A stretch of DNA of 64,000 nt from Acinetobacter tjernbergiae DSM 14971 = CIP 107465 (lineage in GTDB: Bacteria > Pseudomonadota > Gammaproteobacteria > Pseudomonadales > Moraxellaceae). The stretch lies in contig NZ_KB894357.1 of NCBI RefSeq assembly GCF_000374425.1, positions 62,001 to 126,000 of the forward strand. The letters run 5' to 3'. The notes below the pieces were generated by a model. It worked only from the letters and a program-made list of their open reading frames with translations, had not been told where the DNA came from and ran no database searches. Both the position numbers and the translations under genes were made by a program. Positions within the stretch are counted from its first letter, which is position 1; the number at the start of each line of letters is the position of its first letter. Positions 54,722-63,196 of this stretch are shown here, in pieces.

Positions 54722-55115
54722 ATGAAATATATAGTATTTTTGATCACTATTTTGCTAACTGGCTGTATAGATTCTTTGGAATACGTGCAATTAGAAAATA
54801 AATCTAATTATAATATATATCCATGAGGATGATGGCAACTTTATTAAGGTAGCTCCAAATTCTAAAGCAGACGTAAAACTAAATGATCTATTTACTGATA
54901 AGGTAAAAGGAGATGGGTTTATGATCTCTATTGTTGATAAGGGGGCGGAATATGATTATTATTTTAATTTAAATAATAATGAGTTCAGGAAGAAATACAT
55001 TAAAGCTGAATTTTTTAATAAAGATAGGTATTTGTTTAGGTATAAAATGAATAGACTGTATCTTTTTTCACCGAAAGAGCAAAGGTATAAGCAAGTGCAG
55101 TTATGGGTGAGTTAA
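54722..55115 (+). pseudogene. Small lipoprotein gene out of frame at an (AT)n tract
   Basis: ATG 54722 with GGAGGATATA upstream starts a lipoprotein signal (MKYIVFLITILLTGC, lipobox LTGC) and continues IDSLEYVQLENKSNYNIY to a TGA at 54824. Sense continues in another frame as IHEDDGNFIKVAPNSKADVK to the stop at 55115, giving about 131 residues if joined. The break coincides with ATATATAT at 54813-54820: one added AT unit would restore the frame. It is therefore either a slippage mutant or a switchable gene. The product is unrecognised; its C-terminal half is basic and aromatic. Confidence 0.8.
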
Positions 55116-55395
55116 ATATTAATCATGAGGGATACACCTCGTTGCACCCTTTTAGAACGCAATGTTAAACTATTTAAAATATGATTTTAACTGAGATTGG
55201 TTTAATTCGCTTAAGCTAGTTCGGTACTCCATCGTAGAGAAAATAGGGTAAGAAATTTTTAGTTGATTGGGTTGGTTTTTTAAGATATTTTTTTATCAAT
55301 TAGATGCTAACCATAAGGATATTATTCCGCAACATTCCACCGCATAACAGATCAATAGCAGTGGAACGTCTCAGAAGATTTTTATTTAAAAGGAA

Positions 55396-56271
55396 TTAAA
55401 GTCCTGCTTGCCAAAAAGCTTCACCAGCTGCAATTGGGTCATTGGTCTTGGCTAAAGTATCAATCCAAACATCATATTGACGAATGACAGGATGTTGATT
55501 TGGATGAAAGTCCTTTTTAAACCAGTCACTATATTGAGACCTTTTTGCAGTCAAAATACCATTGCGACCAAAGAACCACGGCAAACCTTTACGTGCCATA
55601 TCAAAGCGTTGTCTTAAATTAAAACCATCAGTTTTTAACATCACATCAGTACGATATAAGGTAAAGCCAAACATCATCACTGTGGTAAAGAGCAGTGCAA
55701 AGCGTCGAGTTGTTTCAGGTACTTCACCCACTTCACGCATGACATCAAAAGCAACATCACGATGTTCCATTTCTTCAATCGCATGCCAAGCAAATAACGC
55801 ACGAACAAAAGGATCGGCTTCCGCTAAAGTTTCCTTTTTACTGTAAAAGGTATCTGCCATTAATGCGGTTAAATGCTCTGCGGCTGCGGTCATGGCAATG
55901 TTGTATTGAGCTGAGCGATTTTTTAATTCAAATCTAAAAATCTTTTTCAACCGAGTGGTGAATTGATCAACAGGCATACCTTGTTCTTTCATGATCTGAT
56001 TCATTTTGTCATGTGCCATGCCATGTTGTGCTTCTTGGCGGATAAAATCAGCCACACGTTCTTGCAAATCAGGATCATTAATTTTGTCGCGGAATAAACG
56101 CACACATTCAATAAAATAGCGTTCACCATCAGGGAAAGTTAGGCTCAACGCATCAAACATACGAGTACGGAACGGATCACCACCAAACCAAAAACGTGGT
56201 GCCTGATCTAAATGAAAATCTAATTTTGTTCTTACAACGGGTTCAACTTGATAGGAAACGTGTGCATTCAT
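55396..56271 (-). CDS. Ferritin-like predicted metal-dependent hydrolase (PF10118 type)
   Basis: A 291-residue helical protein. FIRQEAQHGMAHDKMNQIM, AAAEHLTALMADTF and FAWHAIEEMEHRDVAFDVM supply the E-x2-H and E-x3-H patterns of a carboxylate-bridged di-iron site (family PF10118, wrongly or rightly called metal-dependent hydrolase). ATG 56271 has AAGGA 9 nt upstream, so it is preferred to 56280. It is divergent from the AraC-type regulator 115 nt away, which may control it. Substrate unknown. Confidence 0.85.
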   Translation of the reverse strand: MNAHVSYQVEPVVRTKLDFHLDQAPRFWFGGDPFRTRMFDALSLTFPDGERYFIECVRLFRDKINDPDLQERVADFIRQEAQHGMAHDKMNQIMKEQGMPVDQFTTRLKKIFRFELKNRSAQYNIAMTAAAEHLTALMADTFYSKKETLAEADPFVRALFAWHAIEEMEHRDVAFDVMREVGEVPETTRRFALLFTTVMMFGFTLYRTDVMLKTDGFNLRQRFDMARKGLPWFFGRNGILTAKRSQYSDWFKKDFHPNQHPVIRQYDVWIDTLAKTNDPIAAGEAFWQAGL

Positions 56272-56385
56272 TTTTACCATTCCTTGTCTTTTCTTAAACT
56301 CAGTATGAAAAAAGTTCGATGAAATGTTTTGACAGTTACAGCCAAGTTTTATACAAATAACGACAGATCAGGATGAGATCGGGAT

Positions 56386-57408
56386 ATGTCAGTTAAAATT
56401 ATCATTGGATATTTACGATTGTTTAATCGTGTTTTACAACAAGAACAAATTGATTTGTCTAAAGTTGTTGCACCTGAGCTTTGGCAAGCTTTTCATGCTT
56501 GTTTGGAAAATCCAGATGAGCAGGATTTTGATGTCGAACGTTATGCATTGCTTTTGCAATCGGCACAGCCTTATTTCCCTCGACCGATTACATTGGTGTT
56601 AGCCGAACATGCCAATTTGCAAGATTTGGGTTTAATGGGGTATTTGGCTTCAACCAGTTTAGATCTACAACAGGCTTTACAGCTTTTACAACGTTACTAT
56701 TCTCTAGTTTTTAAACAGACCAATTTAGAACAACTGAATGTTCAGCAGTTTACTGAATATATTCAAATTGTTTGGGGGGCGTCTTATCGTGATTATCGGG
56801 AAATGTATGAGCTGAATTTAGCGTTGATCTTTAAAATTTCTCAATCAATTGTACAAGATGCTCTCGTTCCACCACAGATGATTCAATTTGGATACATGCC
56901 ACACACGGCTTTATATCACTTTGAAAAATTTTATGGCTGTCCGATTCAAATTCAAGCTGGGCAATATGCCATTCGCTTTTCCAATCAAATTTTAAAAGCA
57001 AAAAGTATTGCAGCAGATCAGCAGTTGAATCATGTGTTATCTAATCAGGCACAGCAATCATTGGATAGCATTGCTTCTTTTGATATTCAGCAACAACAGT
57101 TTCGCCAAAAAATACAGAGCTATATTGAGCAAGGTTTATTACAACAGGAAGAGTTGTTACTGAGCTATGTGGCAAAGCGTTTGCATTGTTCAGAGAGAAC
57201 CTTGCAGCGTCAACTCAAAACCTATCAGCTTAATTTTCAAGATATTTTAGATCAGTATCGTTTAGAGCAAAGTAAGCTTTATTTACAGCAAGGGAAATCA
57301 TTCTCTGAAATTGCTGAACGTTTAAATTATGCAGATCAAAGTGCATTTGGTCGAGCATTCAAACGCTGGACAGGGGTTACACCCAAGCAGTTTTTAAAAT
57401 CTCTTTAG
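56386..57408 (+). CDS. AraC-family transcriptional regulator
   Basis: A 340-residue regulator. The N-terminal ~210 residues match the arabinose-binding-like domain of OruR/MmsR-type regulators. The C-terminal ~95 residues are a double helix-turn-helix (VAKRLHCSERTLQRQLKTY and SFSEIAERLNYADQSAFGRAFKRWTGVTPKQF). Divergent from the ferritin-like gene, with overlapping promoters likely. The effector is unknown. Confidence 0.92.
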   Translation: MSVKIIIGYLRLFNRVLQQEQIDLSKVVAPELWQAFHACLENPDEQDFDVERYALLLQSAQPYFPRPITLVLAEHANLQDLGLMGYLASTSLDLQQALQLLQRYYSLVFKQTNLEQLNVQQFTEYIQIVWGASYRDYREMYELNLALIFKISQSIVQDALVPPQMIQFGYMPHTALYHFEKFYGCPIQIQAGQYAIRFSNQILKAKSIAADQQLNHVLSNQAQQSLDSIASFDIQQQQFRQKIQSYIEQGLLQQEELLLSYVAKRLHCSERTLQRQLKTYQLNFQDILDQYRLEQSKLYLQQGKSFSEIAERLNYADQSAFGRAFKRWTGVTPKQFLKSL

Positions 57409-57444
57409 TTTTTTAGAGCATGACTAAAGAGACGTATATCGGTT

Positions 57445-58776
57445 TTAAGGCATTTTTAAACGTGGGTAATTAAACACAATTGCAAGGACTGCACAAATCG
57501 CAAGAATCCAGCAGTAGTAGATCGTGCCAATCAATTCGACTGGAGAGAGTTTGGCAATTGAACATGCGAGTAAGAGCTGTGCGCCGTAGGGAATAATCCC
57601 TTGAATGACGCAAGAAAAAATATCGAGCAAAGCCGCACTTCGTTTAGGATCAACGCCATATTCTCTCGCCACTTCACGTGCCATATCGCCAGATAAAATA
57701 ATGGCTACAGTATTATTGGCAACGAATAAATTTGAAAAAATGACTAGAAAACTAATGCCTAATTCACCTGCACGCTGTTTACCGAATTTAAAGAGGCGCG
57801 TAATGGCATAGATACGTTGAATCAGCCACTGCAAGCCACCTTCTTTCTGCATTAATGTTGAAAGGCCACCAAGCAACATGGAAAGTAATGCCACTTCAAA
57901 CATACTGACAAAACCATCATAAATCGTGCTGTTCAGTTTAAGTAAGTCAAAATCTGGCTTTTCAATCAGACCCATCAGTCCAGATAAAATCACGCCGATC
58001 ATGAGTACAGCTAAAACATGTAATCGGGTAAAGGCGAGGAAAAACACAGCCAGATAAGGCAGAATCAGCAAGAGGTCATAAGGCTTTGCTTGAATTGCTT
58101 CTGCTTGATGGCTTAGTGAAATATAAATCATCAAGGTCATGATTGCTGCGGGTAGGGCAATCCAGACATTGACCCTAAATTTATCTCGAAGTTCCACATT
58201 TTGGCTACGTGTGGCTGCAATGGTGGTATCTGAAATCATGGATAAATTATCACCAAACATTGCACCGCTGACTACAGCCCCAATCGCATAAATTGGTGCA
58301 ATATCGGTGGCTTGAGTAAAGCCAAAGGCAATTGGTGCACAGGCAGCGATTGTTCCCATGGATGTTCCCATCGCTGTGGCAATAAATGCCGCAATGATAA
58401 ACAGCATGGGCAATACAAATTCTGTTGAAATGAGTGAAAGCCCTAACTGAACAGTCGCATCCACGCTACCAATTGCACTGGATACACTTGCGAATGCACC
58501 TGCGAGCATAAAGACCATAAACATCAAAATCAGATTAGGATGGCTAGCACCTTCTAGAAACGTTTCAATCGCCGTATTTAGGTTTTGTTTGTAGAGTAGT
58601 AGTGCCAGAATAATAGCTGGAATCGCAGCAATGGGTGCTTTGACTTGATAAAAGGCAAATTCTGTCCCAATCATTGAATGATAGAGACCACTCCCGAGAA
58701 AGATGATCAAAAATATCAATAACGGCAGCAAAGCAAAGGCATTGCTTTGGGCTTTTTCCTGAGTGTGGGCAGACAT
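57445..58776 (-). CDS. NhaC-family Na+/H+ antiporter
   Basis: A 443-residue transporter with 11-12 membrane helices. AAFIATAMGTSMGTIAACAPIA and GAMFGDNLSMISDTTIAATRSQ are the NhaC signatures, and ANNTVAIILSGDMAREVAREYGVD is a conserved loop. It would exchange sodium or a small organic ion for protons. ATG 58776 is used; the frame also opens at TTG 58791. No Shine-Dalgarno is clear, so the start is uncertain. Convergent with the AraC-type gene. Confidence 0.87.
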   Translation of the reverse strand: MSAHTQEKAQSNAFALLPLLIFLIIFLGSGLYHSMIGTEFAFYQVKAPIAAIPAIILALLLYKQNLNTAIETFLEGASHPNLILMFMVFMLAGAFASVSSAIGSVDATVQLGLSLISTEFVLPMLFIIAAFIATAMGTSMGTIAACAPIAFGFTQATDIAPIYAIGAVVSGAMFGDNLSMISDTTIAATRSQNVELRDKFRVNVWIALPAAIMTLMIYISLSHQAEAIQAKPYDLLLILPYLAVFFLAFTRLHVLAVLMIGVILSGLMGLIEKPDFDLLKLNSTIYDGFVSMFEVALLSMLLGGLSTLMQKEGGLQWLIQRIYAITRLFKFGKQRAGELGISFLVIFSNLFVANNTVAIILSGDMAREVAREYGVDPKRSAALLDIFSCVIQGIIPYGAQLLLACSIAKLSPVELIGTIYYCWILAICAVLAIVFNYPRLKMP

Positions 58777-59052
58777 AAAAATAAAAAGCAAACTTAAAAA
58801 TGATGGGTAGTATAAGGGAGCGAGACTTATTTCTAAAATGCACTGCGATGAGGCAAAAATTAGGAAGCTTTGATCATTGAGAAAAAGCTGAAAATATAGA
58901 TAAATGTATCAGGGCTGTTGTAAGTAGCAACATTCACTGTTGCAATCACGTCAAACTCTGTTCAATGAACAAAAAATAGCGTTACAATGCAGTGTTCTTG
59001 TATGACTACAAACAACTCCTCAATTTATATAAATCAAGGAAAGCATAATCCT

Positions 59053-59856
59053 ATGTCACGTCTTGCCACTCGTTTTGAACAGCTTAAATCTCAGCACCGT
59101 AAAGCGCTTGTTTCTTATGTTATGGCAGGAGATCCGCATCCACAAGTCACGGTTCCATTGCTTCACCAGATGGTTGAAGCAGGCGTTGATGTTGTTGAGT
59201 TGGGTTTGCCATTCTCAGACCCAATGGCGGATGGTCCAGTGATTGCCTTAGCTGCTGAACGTGCTTTAGCAGGTGGAACGAGCACGCTTGATGCTTTGAA
59301 TATGGTGAAAGAATTTCGTGAAAAAGATCAAACAACACCCGTTGTTTTGATGGGGTATCTAAACCCTGTTGAAGTGATTGGTTATGAAAAGTTTGTAGCT
59401 TATGCGAAGGACTGTGGTGTTGATGGTGTGCTTTTGGTGGACTTACCGCCAGAAGAGTCAAAGCAGTTCGGTGAAATCTTAAAACATAATGAGATGGATC
59501 AGATTTTCTTACTCGCACCAACGTCAACTGATCAACGTATTCAGCATGTTGTAAATCAAGCCAGTGGTTTTGTTTACTACGTGTCTTTAAAAGGTGTAAC
59601 AGGCGCAGCAACATTAGATACCTCTGAAGCAGCAGCTCGTATTGCTAAAATTAAGAGCATGACCAATGTCCCTGTTGGGGTTGGTTTTGGGATTAGTGAT
59701 GCTGCATCTGCAAAAGCCATGGGTCAAGTTGCTGATGCCGTAATCGTAGGAAGTGCTTTCGTTAAATCTTTTGCAACATTGCCAGCTGATCAAGCTGTGC
59801 AACAGACGGTGAATAAAGTGAAGGAGCTTCGAGCCGCGCTCGATGAGTTAGTATGA
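59053..59856 (+). CDS. trpA: Tryptophan synthase alpha subunit
   Basis: A 267-residue TIM barrel cleaving indole-3-glycerol phosphate to indole for TrpB. It has the catalytic Glu in VVELGLPFSDPMADGPV and Asp in DLPPEESKQF, plus GVTGAA and GVGFGISDAASA for phosphate binding. ATG 59053 has AAGGA upstream and gives the normal start MSRLATRFEQL; the longer frame from 58987 is not supported. Its stop overlaps accD by 4 nt. Confidence 0.95.
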   Translation: MSRLATRFEQLKSQHRKALVSYVMAGDPHPQVTVPLLHQMVEAGVDVVELGLPFSDPMADGPVIALAAERALAGGTSTLDALNMVKEFREKDQTTPVVLMGYLNPVEVIGYEKFVAYAKDCGVDGVLLVDLPPEESKQFGEILKHNEMDQIFLLAPTSTDQRIQHVVNQASGFVYYVSLKGVTGAATLDTSEAAARIAKIKSMTNVPVGVGFGISDAASAKAMGQVADAVIVGSAFVKSFATLPADQAVQQTVNKVKELRAALDELV

Positions 59857-60749
59857 GTCAAGAGTCAACAGCTGGGAAGGTTTTGAGTCCTTCAACACCT
59901 TGGACGGAACGTCAAGTACCAAGTATTCAGATTGCTAATCAACAGCAAATATTTAAAGCGACATTTACAGAGCCGACCATTGAATGCCCTGAGTGTCATG
60001 CATTAGTGACACGTACGGCAATGTCATTTAATGCCTATGTGTGCCCACAATGCGATGAGCATTTGCGTATGCGTGCACGTGATCGTTTGAATTGGTTCTT
60101 TGATCAAGTGAATACCGAATTAGGTCAAGAATTTAGTGCCAAAGATCCATTAAAGTTTGTCGATAGTAAGCCTTATCCAGAACGTATGCGTGAAGCACAA
60201 GACAAAACTGGCGAAACTGAAGCATTAGTTGCGATGCAAGGTTCACTCAAAGGATTGGACTTGGTGGCTTGTGCATTTGAGTTCGATTTTATGGGTGGCT
60301 CAATGGGAACGGTCGTGGGTGATCGTTTTGTACAGGCAGCTGAACGAGCAATTCAACTACACCAACCGTTGATTTGTTTTGCTGCTTCAGGCGGTGCACG
60401 GATGCAAGAAGGCATGTTGTCTTTGATGCAAATGGCGCGTACTTCCGCTGCGATCCAAAAAATGAAAGAAGCACGTGTCCCATATCTTGTGGTACTGACT
60501 CATCCTGTATACGGTGGTGTAACAGCATCATTGGCAATGTTAGGCGATGTGCATATCGCGGAACCGAAAGCGATGATTGGTTTCGCAGGTAAACGCGTCA
60601 TTGAACAAACGGTACGTGAGAAATTAGAAGAACCATTCCAACGTGCAGAGTATTTGCTTGATCATGGTGTGGTCGATCAAATTGTTCATCGTCATGCATT
60701 ACGTGATACTGTATACAGACTCGTGGCTAAACTGATGAACTTACCTTGA
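59853..60749 (+). CDS. accD: Acetyl-CoA carboxylase carboxyltransferase beta subunit
   Basis: A 298-residue subunit that, with AccA, transfers carboxyl from biotin to acetyl-CoA for fatty acid synthesis. The zinc ribbon ECPECHALVT…VCPQCDEHL (C-x2-C twice) is followed by the carboxyltransferase domain with EFDFMGGSMGTVVGDRF and ASGGARMQEGMLSLMQM. Overlaps trpA by ATGA and folC by TTGA, so all three are translationally coupled. Confidence 0.96.
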   Translation: MSQESTAGKVLSPSTPWTERQVPSIQIANQQQIFKATFTEPTIECPECHALVTRTAMSFNAYVCPQCDEHLRMRARDRLNWFFDQVNTELGQEFSAKDPLKFVDSKPYPERMREAQDKTGETEALVAMQGSLKGLDLVACAFEFDFMGGSMGTVVGDRFVQAAERAIQLHQPLICFAASGGARMQEGMLSLMQMARTSAAIQKMKEARVPYLVVLTHPVYGGVTASLAMLGDVHIAEPKAMIGFAGKRVIEQTVREKLEEPFQRAEYLLDHGVVDQIVHRHALRDTVYRLVAKLMNLP

Positions 60750-62023
60750 AACCCGACGCTCCACATTCTACAGATACATTAACAACATGGCTCGATTATT
60801 GGGGCCATGTTCATGTTACAGGCATTGATTTAGGTTTAGAGCGCGTTATTCCCGTTGCTGAAAAGTTGGGGGTAATGCAACCGCAAGCAAATGTATTTAC
60901 CGTCGCAGGAACCAATGGTAAAGGTTCGACTACAACGACTTTGGCTGCGATTTTGAATGCGCAAGGCTATAAAGTCGGTTTGTACCAGTCACCGCATATT
61001 TATCGTTTTAATGAACGTGTAAAACTTGCAGGATTGGAAGTTGATGATCAAAGCTTAGTTGATGCCTTTGTGTTGGTGGATCAAGCCCGTCGAGAATGTG
61101 GTTTATCACTCTCTTTCTTTGAAGCAACCACTTTGGCTGCTTTTGTCATTTTTAAGTTAGAACAATGTGATATTTGGGTGCTTGAGGTTGGTCTTGGTGG
61201 TCGCCTTGATGTGGTGAATGTGATTGATCCTGATATTGCTGTGATTACCAATATCGGTTTAGATCACATTGATTGGTTAGGTGATACAGTAGAAAAAATT
61301 GCTTTCGAAAAAGCAGGGATTATTCGTCCAAATATTCCTGTGATATTTGCGGGTCAACAGCAATTGCCACAAGCCATTCAAGACAAAGTCACTGAAACCC
61401 AATCGCATTTATATGCATTAAATCGAGATTATTTTTATCAACTCAATGACGATGGTCAAACATGGTCATTTGCATCCTCTGGCACAACGCTAAAACTGCC
61501 AATCGGTCAGCTTGCATTAGATAATATTTCGACTGCTGTTGCTGCGGTACTGGTGAGTGGTATTGAGGTCTCTCAGGCAGCGATTGCAACAGGTATTCAG
61601 CAAGCACGTTTGCAAGGTCGTTTTGAAATACGACAAATTCAAGACAAAACTGTTATTTTCGATGCTGGACATAATGCACATGGTGTCGAATTTCTATTGA
61701 ATCAGTTGCGAAAATTCTTAAAATACAATAAACAGTACACAGATGTTGTCGCAGTATTTTCAATGCTGGCAGATAAAGATGTTTCATCTGTCACTGATTT
61801 ACTTAAAACAACTGTAAAAGATTGGTTTATTGCTCCTTTAAATGTACCTAGAGCAGCAGCGTTGCCGCAGCTGCATGATGCATTACAAGGTCAACAGGTA
61901 CATGAGTACAGCAATATCCAGCAAGCTTTTGAAAATGTGCTGAAACAAAGTAATAACAATCAGCTAATTTTAGTCTGTGGTTCGTTTCATACTTTAGAAG
62001 CGGTCTGGGAGTATTTAGAATAA
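60746..62023 (+). CDS. folC: Dihydrofolate/folylpolyglutamate synthase
   Basis: A 425-residue Mur-ligase-like enzyme that makes dihydrofolate and adds glutamates to folates. It has the P-loop TVAGTNGKGSTTTTLAAIL, QSPHIYRFNERV, LEVGLGGRLDVVN, ITNIGLDHIDWLG and FDAGHNAHG. The start is TTG 60746, overlapping the accD stop by 4 nt. Length is typical (E. coli 422). It shares its final base with the next start codon. Confidence 0.95.
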   Translation: MKPDAPHSTDTLTTWLDYWGHVHVTGIDLGLERVIPVAEKLGVMQPQANVFTVAGTNGKGSTTTTLAAILNAQGYKVGLYQSPHIYRFNERVKLAGLEVDDQSLVDAFVLVDQARRECGLSLSFFEATTLAAFVIFKLEQCDIWVLEVGLGGRLDVVNVIDPDIAVITNIGLDHIDWLGDTVEKIAFEKAGIIRPNIPVIFAGQQQLPQAIQDKVTETQSHLYALNRDYFYQLNDDGQTWSFASSGTTLKLPIGQLALDNISTAVAAVLVSGIEVSQAAIATGIQQARLQGRFEIRQIQDKTVIFDAGHNAHGVEFLLNQLRKFLKYNKQYTDVVAVFSMLADKDVSSVTDLLKTTVKDWFIAPLNVPRAAALPQLHDALQGQQVHEYSNIQQAFENVLKQSNNNQLILVCGSFHTLEAVWEYLE

Positions 62024-63111
62024 TGTCAATGAATAATAAACAACGCTGGATGGGTGGTGTTGTTCTACTAGGGGGTGGTGTTTTATTGACCGCATTGCTT
62101 CTTAAAGGTAATGATGAAATAGCGCACGATAAAACGCAAGCTACGATTACACACCCAATTCCTAAAAAAGAAGCTCAATCCCAAACAGCTCAGTCGAACC
62201 AAAATGGTGAGATGGTATCATTACAGCCATTAGCGGTCGATGTAGAAACAGAAAAACGTTTACTGGAAGAGCAACGTCGTTCCCGTGAGAAAGCCGTGGC
62301 TGAACAAGAAGCGCGTGCGGCTGATTTTCTAAAAATGCAGCAAGAAGCAGAAGCAGCTGCGGCACGCAAGGCTGCGGAAGAATATGCTGCAATTAATGCA
62401 CGTCGTACAGCGGAACAGGAAAGCTCTGATAACATTCCGCCAGAGCTTGGCGAAGATGATAAAGCTAAAGCACAACGACTTGCTGAAGAAAAGAAAAAAG
62501 CTGAACAGCAAAAAGTCGATCAGCAGAAAACGGATACCGAAAAAAAGTTAGTTGAGGATAAACGTAAGGCAGACGCTGAAAAAAAGTTAGCCGAAGAGAA
62601 GCGTAAGGCTGAAACTGAAAAAAAGGCTGAGGAAGAAAAACGTAAAGCAGAAGCTGACAAAAAAGCGGCTGATGAAAAGCGTAAAGCAGAAGCCGAGAAG
62701 AAAGCGACTGAAGAGAAACGCAAAGCAGAAGCTGATAAAAAAGCGGCTGAAGAAAAACGTAAAACAGAAGCTGATAAAAAAGCGGCTGACGAGAAAAAAC
62801 ATAAAGCGGAAGCTGATAAAAAAGCTGAGGCTGGAAAGGCTCGTGAGCTTATGGAAAATGGCGATAAAAAATGGATGGTACAAGTTGCTTTGGCAGCCAA
62901 CCAAGCCAATGCCGATGCAGTTGTTTCTAAGTTACGCGCGAAAGGTTATAAAGTGACCACTAGCCCTACATCTAAAGGGGTTCGTATCATGGTCGGTCCA
63001 TCGAAAGACCGAGACGTTGCAGATGCAGCACGTAAGAAAATTACGTCTGATGAAAGTCTAAACATGAAATCCGCTTGGGTAATTGATTGGGTTCCGCTTG
63101 ATCAGCGATAA
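62023..63111 (+). CDS. SPOR-domain membrane protein (DedD-like position)
   Basis: A 362-residue protein: one membrane anchor (about residues 10-28), a long Lys/Glu/Ala-rich helix (residues ~75-280) and a C-terminal SPOR domain (residues ~282-355, KKWMVQVALAANQANADAVV to WVIDWVP). SPOR domains bind denuded glycan strands at the division septum, so the helix probably spans the periplasm. The helix is built from 13-residue repeats. Its place after folC matches dedD in enterobacteria. ATG 62023 overlaps the folC stop by one base. Confidence 0.9.
   Translation: MSMNNKQRWMGGVVLLGGGVLLTALLLKGNDEIAHDKTQATITHPIPKKEAQSQTAQSNQNGEMVSLQPLAVDVETEKRLLEEQRRSREKAVAEQEARAADFLKMQQEAEAAAARKAAEEYAAINARRTAEQESSDNIPPELGEDDKAKAQRLAEEKKKAEQQKVDQQKTDTEKKLVEDKRKADAEKKLAEEKRKAETEKKAEEEKRKAEADKKAADEKRKAEAEKKATEEKRKAEADKKAAEEKRKTEADKKAADEKKHKAEADKKAEAGKARELMENGDKKWMVQVALAANQANADAVVSKLRAKGYKVTTSPTSKGVRIMVGPSKDRDVADAARKKITSDESLNMKSAWVIDWVPLDQR
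62554..62829 (+). repeat. 39-bp tandem coding repeats (about 7 copies)
   Basis: The DNA repeats in ~39-bp units coding for 13-residue blocks of the form EEKRKAEADKKAA, with slight variation and one insertion of a codon in the last copy. It forms the periplasmic helix of the SPOR protein. Copy number could vary between strains. Confidence 0.85.
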
Positions 63112-63196
63112 AAGGTAATTATCTGCTAAATCAAAGCAGGAAAACGTCAGGTTTTGATCTTGTTGTAAGTGTTCTATTTCTAAGGGTGGTGATTGC

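Noticed and set aside
62554..62829. Regular repeats considered as a CRISPR array
   Set aside because: There are no unique spacers, the units are contiguous and in frame, and they encode a coiled coil.
62520..62909. Several overlapping minus-strand frames rich in Ser/Phe/Ala
   Set aside because: They are antisense of the Lys/Glu/Ala repeats of the SPOR protein; low complexity only.
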